In this document: positions 7,412 through 11,317 of the stretch, piece by piece
Layout: every line of letters begins with the position of its first letter
Numbering within the stretch: position 1 is the first letter of the stretch
Assembly: GCA_947631075.1 (NCBI GenBank)
Contig: CANRJU010000068.1
Coordinates: forward strand, 1 to 11,317
DNA: 11,317 nucleotides
Direction of reading: 5' to 3'
From: an uncultured Lachnospiraceae bacterium
Lineage (GTDB): Bacteria > Bacillota > Clostridia > Lachnospirales > Lachnospiraceae
The notes under the pieces: model-generated
The model's database searches: none
Told to the model about the DNA's origin: nothing
The model's input: the letters and a program-made list of their open reading frames with translations, nothing else
Program-made: the position numbers and the translations under genes

Positions 7412-8878
7412 GTGGCAGAAGATATCAATCAGTTATTGAAAGTCAGACGGGAGAAGCTGGCGGCCCTGCAGGAAGCGGGCAAGGATCCTTTTGTGATCAC
7501 AAAGTGCGATGTGACGCATCATTCCACGGAGATCAAGGATCAGTATGACGAGTTAGAGGGGAGCACGGTCACCGTGGCTGGGCGCATGATGTTCAAGCGG
7601 GTGATGGGCAAGGCTTCTTTTTGCAACATACGGGACCTCAAGGGCGATATTCAGGCCTATGTGGCACGGGATAATATCGGTGAGGATTCCTATAAGGATT
7701 TTAAGAAATACGACGTGGGCGACCTGCTGGCGATTACCGGCAATGTGTTTAAGACCAAGACCGGGGAGATTTCCGTACACGCGGAGAAAGTTGTTCTTCT
7801 CTCCAAGAGCCTTCAGGTTCTTCCGGAGAAGTTTCACGGCCTGACGGATACCGATATCCGTTACCGCCAGCGCTATGTGGACCTCATTATGAACCCGGAT
7901 GTGAAGGACACATTTGTGAAGCGCTCTAAGGTGTTGCACAGTATCCGCAGTTATTTAGATGAGCAGGGCTTTATGGAGGTGGAGACGCCGATGCTCGTGC
8001 AGAACGCGGGCGGCGCGGCGGCCAGACCGTTTGAGACGCATTTTAACGCGCTGGATGAGGATCTGAAGCTGCGTATTTCGCTGGAACTGTACTTAAAGAG
8101 GCTGATTGTGGGCGGACTGGAAAAGGTCTATGAGATTGGCCGGGTGTTCCGCAACGAGGGACTGGATACGAGACATAACCCGGAATTTACGCTGATGGAG
8201 CTGTATCAGGCATATACGGATTATCACGGCATGATGGACCTCACGGAGAATTTGTACCGCTATGTGGCAAAGGAGGTCACCGGTTCGGAGATTCTGACGT
8301 ACGGAGAACACCAGATGGACCTCTCGAAGCCCTTTGAGCGGATTACGATGGTGGACGCCGTGAAGAAGTACGCGGGCGTAGATTTTAATGAGGTAAAAGA
8401 TACCGAGGAAGCGAAGAAGCTGGCGAAGGAACACAACATCGAGTTTGAGGCCCGCCATAAAAAGGGCGATATTCTGAATCTCTTCTTCGAGGAGTATGTC
8501 GAGGAGCACCTGATTCAGCCGACCTTTGTCATGGATCACCCCATCGAGATTTCTCCGCTGACGAAGAAAAAGCCGGATAATCCGGAGTATGTGGAGCGTT
8601 TTGAGTTCTTTATGAACGGCTGGGAGATGGCGAACGCCTATTCCGAGCTCAACGACCCCATCGACCAGAGAGCCCGCTTTGAGGCGCAGGAGGAGCTGTC
8701 GGCGCAGGGAGACGCCGAGGCCAATCACACCGATGAGGACTTCCTCAATGCCTTGAGTATCGGTATGCCGCCGACCGGGGGGATTGGTTTCGGGATCGAC
8801 CGCATGGTGATGATGATGACGGACTCACCTGCGATAAGAGATGTATTATTGTTCCCCACATTGAAAACATTGGGTTGA
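7412..8878 (+). CDS. lysS: Lysyl-tRNA synthetase, class II
   Basis: 488 residues; charges tRNA-Lys with lysine at the expense of ATP in the cytoplasm. The start is GTG, supported by GAGGAG (7396-7401) 10 bases upstream. An N-terminal OB-fold anticodon-binding domain (VTVAGRMMFKRVMGKASF, then DLKGDIQAYV) precedes the class II catalytic core. Motif 2 is VYEIGRVFRNEG (239-250) followed by TRHNPEFT (253-260), motif 3 is GGIGFGIDR (456-464, with the invariant Arg464). It ends LLFPTLKTLG, just after the usual LLFP ending, as in B. subtilis LysS, so it looks full-length. One oddity: the last 18 codons have A or T at the third position in 11 cases, against 3 of the preceding 21. The base composition therefore changes within the end of the gene, before the AT-rich region that follows. 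No separate promoter was seen between greA and lysS. Confidence 0.97.
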   Translation: MAEDINQLLKVRREKLAALQEAGKDPFVITKCDVTHHSTEIKDQYDELEGSTVTVAGRMMFKRVMGKASFCNIRDLKGDIQAYVARDNIGEDSYKDFKKYDVGDLLAITGNVFKTKTGEISVHAEKVVLLSKSLQVLPEKFHGLTDTDIRYRQRYVDLIMNPDVKDTFVKRSKVLHSIRSYLDEQGFMEVETPMLVQNAGGAAARPFETHFNALDEDLKLRISLELYLKRLIVGGLEKVYEIGRVFRNEGLDTRHNPEFTLMELYQAYTDYHGMMDLTENLYRYVAKEVTGSEILTYGEHQMDLSKPFERITMVDAVKKYAGVDFNEVKDTEEAKKLAKEHNIEFEARHKKGDILNLFFEEYVEEHLIQPTFVMDHPIEISPLTKKKPDNPEYVERFEFFMNGWEMANAYSELNDPIDQRARFEAQEELSAQGDAEANHTDEDFLNALSIGMPPTGGIGFGIDRMVMMMTDSPAIRDVLLFPTLKTLG

Positions 8879-8922
8879 AAAAGCCCATAAAATCAAGGGT
8901 TTGAACCACTTATTATCTGCAT

Positions 8923-8944
8923 AGTGCAACAAAAGTGCAACAAA
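8923..8944 (+). repeat. Two exact back-to-back 11-base repeats (AGTGCAACAAA)
   Basis: AGTGCAACAAA occurs at 8923-8933 and again immediately at 8934-8944 with no mismatch. The 11-base period, about one helical turn, places both copies on the same DNA face, as expected for adjacent protein-binding sites such as arm-type sites of tyrosine recombinases. An opposite-strand partial copy, TTGCAC, lies near 9011-9016. The binding-site reading is inference; the repeat itself is exact. Confidence 0.8.
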
Positions 8945-8946
8945 TT

Positions 8947-8987
8947 TTGAACGAATAATACGGAATAATACTTCGATTTACGTTCAA
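8947..8987. repeat. Inverted repeat TTGAACG/CGTTCAA framing tandem GAATAATAC repeats
   Basis: TTGAACG at 8947-8953 and its exact reverse complement CGTTCAA at 8981-8987 are separated by 27 bases. Between them GAATAATAC is present at 8953-8961 and 8963-8971, a 10-base period. Layered repeats directly after the 11-base tandem suggest a multi-protein DNA complex, such as a recombination or control site. An RNA hairpin is less likely because of the long loop. Confidence 0.65.
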
Positions 8988-9020
8988 GGTTGTGCTAATC
9001 CAATCAATATTTGCACCTAT

Positions 9021-9063
9021 AAGGACATTTTTCTAAGAGAAATTTAGGAAGATGTCCTTTTGT
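9021..9063 (+). terminator. Long hairpin, probable terminator for the lysS side
   Basis: AAGGACATTTTTCTAAG (9021-9037) pairs over its full 17 bases with 9043-9059, allowing three G-T wobbles, around the loop AGAAA. It is followed by only a short T-run (TTTTG, with the first Ts in the stem). The stem is strong but the tail weak. It is the only terminator-like structure between lysS and the next promoter, about 140 bases after the lysS stop. It could also work from the other strand, where the stem is followed by TTATAGG. Confidence 0.55.
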
Positions 9064-9207
9064 TATGGTCGAAAAACAGAAAATAAAATGGGAGGAATTA
9101 CATAGTAAATAGAATACCGAACTTTTGAACATCGTGCCCGGAAGTGAAAGATTAGATGGCTGCCTGTACAAATTATTAGATGGCATATAATAAAAACGAA
9201 AAAACTC

Positions 9208-9237
9208 TTGACAGTTTAAAAGCGCGTGTAATACGAT
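9208..9237 (+). promoter_or_regulatory. Promoter of the ATPase operon
   Basis: A perfect TTGACA (9208-9213) with TACGAT (9232-9237) 18 bases later; TAATAC (9229-9234) is an alternative -10 at a short 15-base spacing. It would give a leader of about 40 bases to the ATG at 9284. The -10 region is overlapped by the first of two ATAGTGCT repeats, which suggests repression at this site. Confidence 0.6.
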
Positions 9238-9275
9238 AGTGCTAGATGGAGAAATAAATATAGTGCTGGAGGGGT
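9236..9275 (+). repeat. Operator-like direct repeat over the -10 region and ribosome binding site
   Basis: ATAGTGCT is exact at 9236-9243 and 9260-9267, a 24-base period; over 16 bases the two copies agree at 12 positions. The first copy overlaps the end of the -10 box, and the second runs into the GGAGG ribosome binding site (9268-9272) of the first ATPase. Such placement is typical of an operator bound by a repressor, possibly self-encoded. No regulator gene is seen in the window. Confidence 0.5.
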
Positions 9276-9283
9276 GATTGTAA

Positions 9284-10798
9284 ATGAAGGTATTTACTGG
9301 AAATGAACTGCGGGAAATGATAGAGCGGTCCGGAGTGGACGCATATGGAAAACGGACGTGTTTTAGTACAATAATGGAATATCTTCGAGGTGGAAATGAT
9401 CACAAAACCTGTTGTCTTTATGGGCTGCGCCGTACTGGAAAGACTGTCATGATGATACAGGCGGTTCGAGAACTGGACTGTTATGGTGATATAGCATACA
9501 TTCTTTGTGAAAATGATGACACGATAGCTGATTTGCGTGGAATTATGGAGCAGCATGGGCAGGCGGATTTTTTCTTTCTTGACGAGGCGACCAAGCTGGA
9601 GGGATTTATAGAGTGCTGCAGCTTTTTGGCAGATATTCATGCTTTCTGCGGGAAGAAAATAGTCATGGCCGGTACGGATTCTCTGGGATTTTCCATCGCG
9701 TCTGGCAGGGAACTATTTGACCGGGTACACATGATTCATACGACATACATCCCGTATCGGGAATATGCCCGTCTGCTCGGTGGTTCAATCGACGAATATA
9801 TTCGATACGGCGGTACACTGACGGATGGCAAGCAGATTTATCAAGGAGATAGCCTGGAAGAATATACTAATGAGGCTATTGCGCACAACATTACACATAG
9901 TCTAAAGGAATGGGATGTCGAGAGGAGACTGGGACCGTTGACAGCGGTTTACTTTCGTAATGAGCTGCCCACATATATTAACCGAGTTATAGAATATCAT
10001 AATCGTCATTTTGTGGCTGAAATTATGAATCAGCCATTTAAATCCCATGATCTGGGATCGGCCAGAAATTTGGCAAATAGGAGAGGGCTTCCAATCGAAC
10101 CACTAAAGGACAATGAAATCACGGAACACTTGAAAAGGGAATTGTCGCTTATTGAACCACTGTTTAAGCCTGCAGATAAGGCCGTCATGGATGAAATAAA
10201 AATGTATCTGGAGAAACTGGATGTTTTGTACTCGATTCCGGAAACAGATGAAGTTATCTTTACACAGCCGGGGATGAGGTATTGCCAGGCCGAGGCTCTT
10301 TGCAGGTCGCTTCTGGCTGCGAAGTCTTTCCAGCAATACTCAGTCCGGGAAAGACAAGAAATTCTTGAGATTGTCAGAACGGATGTCATGGGAGGTATGT
10401 TGGAAGATATTGTTTACATGGATTTTGTTCTTCGCATGCCAGATTCAGAGCAATATATTATAAAAAAGTTTAGATTATCGGATGATGGTGAATTTGATAT
10501 TACAGTCATAGATCAAAAGGAGTGGACTGCGGATGTGTTCGAGGTTAAGCACTCGAATCGTCCTGTTCCGGGACAGGCACGGCATCTGTTAAATAAAGAA
10601 TTGTGTGCGTCCTTTGAAAAACAGACGGGAGCAACTATTCGTGAAAAGTATGTAGTCTATCATGGTGAGACATTTGAAGATAAGTCGGGAATTTCTTATG
10701 TGAATGTTGAAGAACTGTTAAAACGGGATGAGCTTTTAGATGAGCTTCTTTCGGAAAATCTGGTATGCCGGTTACAGAAAGAATCAACGGTAGAGTGA
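9284..10798 (+). CDS. P-loop AAA-type ATPase with PD-(D/E)XK nuclease-like C-terminus
   Basis: 504 residues. The ATPase domain has Walker A GLRRTGKT (47-54), Walker B FFFLDEA (96-102, Asp100/Glu101) and a sensor-1-like strand IVMAGTDS (126-133), followed by IPYREYARLLG (156-166). This resembles the AAA_14/DUF4143 and archaeal-type ATPase group. A middle helical part and a winged-helix-like stretch (about 290-335) lead to a C-terminal domain with Glu374, Asp405 in GEFD and FEVKHS (419-424, Glu420/Lys422). That is the spacing of a PD-(D/E)XK nuclease core, and all key residues are present. It has no signal peptide or membrane segment, so it is cytoplasmic. It is longer than the usual 380-450 residues of DUF4143-type proteins. 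GGAGG lies 11 bases before the ATG. The family's function is not established; roles in DNA processing or defence are guesses. It is AT-richer than the genes to the left, which fits transfer. Confidence 0.88.
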   Translation: MKVFTGNELREMIERSGVDAYGKRTCFSTIMEYLRGGNDHKTCCLYGLRRTGKTVMMIQAVRELDCYGDIAYILCENDDTIADLRGIMEQHGQADFFFLDEATKLEGFIECCSFLADIHAFCGKKIVMAGTDSLGFSIASGRELFDRVHMIHTTYIPYREYARLLGGSIDEYIRYGGTLTDGKQIYQGDSLEEYTNEAIAHNITHSLKEWDVERRLGPLTAVYFRNELPTYINRVIEYHNRHFVAEIMNQPFKSHDLGSARNLANRRGLPIEPLKDNEITEHLKRELSLIEPLFKPADKAVMDEIKMYLEKLDVLYSIPETDEVIFTQPGMRYCQAEALCRSLLAAKSFQQYSVRERQEILEIVRTDVMGGMLEDIVYMDFVLRMPDSEQYIIKKFRLSDDGEFDITVIDQKEWTADVFEVKHSNRPVPGQARHLLNKELCASFEKQTGATIREKYVVYHGETFEDKSGISYVNVEELLKRDELLDELLSENLVCRLQKESTVE

Positions 10799-10837
10799 AA
10801 AAGGAAAAGCAAGATAACTGAGAGGAGCATTAGATAT

Positions 10838-11317
10838 ATGAAGAATCGTTATGATTTCAAACGCGGCTTTTATTATGAACTGGAGAGATCCGTGCAGAAT
10901 AACAAGGTGACTTTTTTGCTGGGACCTAGAAAAACAGGCAAAACGGTCTGCATGAAGCAGATGGCGGAAGAAATGCCGGAAGCTGAGTATTATGACGCAA
11001 AAGTGATGCCGGAGGATGATACGGTCGATTTGTTTGACGAAATAGCCGTCTGCATCCGGAATAACGAAAAAAAGGTATTTCTCATTGATGAAACAACCTA
11101 TTTGCTCCTTCCCGAAAAGATGATTGCGGCAGTTGCGAATGATTTTTCTGACTCCGCGAATACAAACACAAGAATTGTGTTTGCGGGAAGCCAGTCAGTG
11201 GCATTAGAGGCCTGGGCGTCCAGGGCATTTGCCGGGAACGCTATGTTCATAAACACGGATTTTATAAGCTATCCGGAGTGGCTTGCCTATAAGGGCATGA
11301 AGGAAGTGTCTGAAAAG
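10838..11317 (+). CDS. Second P-loop ATPase of the operon, N-terminal 160 codons (cut by window edge)
   Basis: An open frame from ATG 10838 to the last base, with no stop. AGGAG (10823-10827) lies 10 bases upstream, and the gap to the preceding stop is 39 bases, so it is very likely co-transcribed. Walker A is GPRKTGKT (29-36), Walker B VFLIDET (80-86, Asp84/Glu85), and a sensor-1-like strand is IVFAGSQS (113-120). Then comes INTDFISYPEWLAYKG, equivalent to the IPYREYARLL part of the first protein. It is a paralogue of the same ATPase group but clearly diverged, and it lacks the roughly 18-residue N-terminal lead of the first. Whether it also carries a C-terminal nuclease-like domain cannot be seen. 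Function unknown. Confidence 0.88.
   Translation, partial: MKNRYDFKRGFYYELERSVQNNKVTFLLGPRKTGKTVCMKQMAEEMPEAEYYDAKVMPEDDTVDLFDEIAVCIRNNEKKVFLIDETTYLLLPEKMIAAVANDFSDSANTNTRIVFAGSQSVALEAWASRAFAGNAMFINTDFISYPEWLAYKGMKEVSEK

Larger units (their letters stand above)
8879..9283. other. AT-rich non-coding junction between lysS and the ATPase operon
   Basis: 405 bases without a credible gene. By hand count, 60-base stretches here are about 30-37% GC, while sampled stretches of the genes to the left are about 48-60%. In order it holds: an imperfect hairpin and near-palindrome GGTTTGAACC (8898-8907), a tandem 11-base repeat (8923-8944), a 7-base inverted repeat framing two 10-base direct repeats (8947-8987), a 17-bp hairpin (9021-9059), a short broken reading frame (9065-9190), and the promoter with operator-like repeats of the next operon (9208-9275). 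This arrangement fits an integration site or element end, but no integrase gene lies in the window. Confidence 0.6.

Noticed and set aside
8849..8878. lysS truncated by the insertion
   Set aside because: The protein keeps motif 3 and the LLFP ending with a few residues beyond, which is where B. subtilis LysS also ends. The reading frame is complete, so at most the end was replaced.
8895..8911. tRNA T-arm-like sequence (AAGGG TTTGAAC CACTT) after lysS, suggesting a tRNA fragment
   Set aside because: The stem has a mismatch, there is no acceptor stem or CCA, and no anticodon or D arm can be drawn upstream, where lysS is coding. It is more likely part of a near-palindrome.
9004..9186. Small minus-strand open frame of 60 codons in the lysS-ATPase gap
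   Set aside because: No ribosome binding site precedes its start (the upstream sequence is T-rich), it runs through the 17-bp hairpin, and its translation resembles no protein.
1..11317. CRISPR array, rRNA, tRNA or insertion sequence
   Set aside because: No regularly spaced repeats, rRNA stretches, cloverleaf-forming sequences or transposase-like frames were seen on either strand.

Overview
The window reads as a chromosomal segment from an anaerobic, moderate-GC Firmicute, most likely a gut Lachnospiraceae-type clostridium. The reasons are a single-chain pyruvate:ferredoxin oxidoreductase with strong codon bias, a PaaK-type phenylacetate-CoA ligase, a greA-lysS operon, strong purine-rich ribosome binding sites about 10-12 bases before their starts, and sigma-A type promoters. 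The assignment is inference from gene content; no rRNA or other taxonomic marker is present.

Left part (1-4106): a phenylacetate-CoA ligase gene runs off the left edge on the minus strand and is divergent from nifJ (pyruvate:ferredoxin oxidoreductase) on the plus strand. The 269-base gap between them holds a good promoter for each direction. nifJ is closed by a clear rho-independent terminator.

Middle (4107-6737): one gene for a large secreted right-handed beta-helix protein. It is built from two diverged copies of a roughly 330-350 residue module and ends in a very acidic tail with no cell-wall anchor. It looks like a polysaccharide lyase-type or polysaccharide-binding protein, but the substrate cannot be read from the sequence.

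Housekeeping operon (6785-8878): a perfect consensus promoter (TTGACA, 17-base spacer, TATAAT) precedes greA (transcript cleavage factor) and lysS (class II lysyl-tRNA synthetase, GTG start).

Right part (8879-11317): base composition drops sharply, starting about 18 codons before the lysS stop. The 405-base non-coding stretch contains two back-to-back 11-base repeats, two 10-base repeats framed by a 7-base inverted repeat, and a 17-bp hairpin. It is followed by a promoter overlapped by direct repeats and then an operon of at least two P-loop ATPases. The first is fused to a PD-(D/E)XK nuclease-like C-terminus; the second is cut by the window edge. This looks like the left boundary of an island inserted at the 3' end of lysS, with the ATPase pair as cargo. 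That pair, and the junction, are the best candidates for something undescribed; their biological role cannot be read from the sequence.
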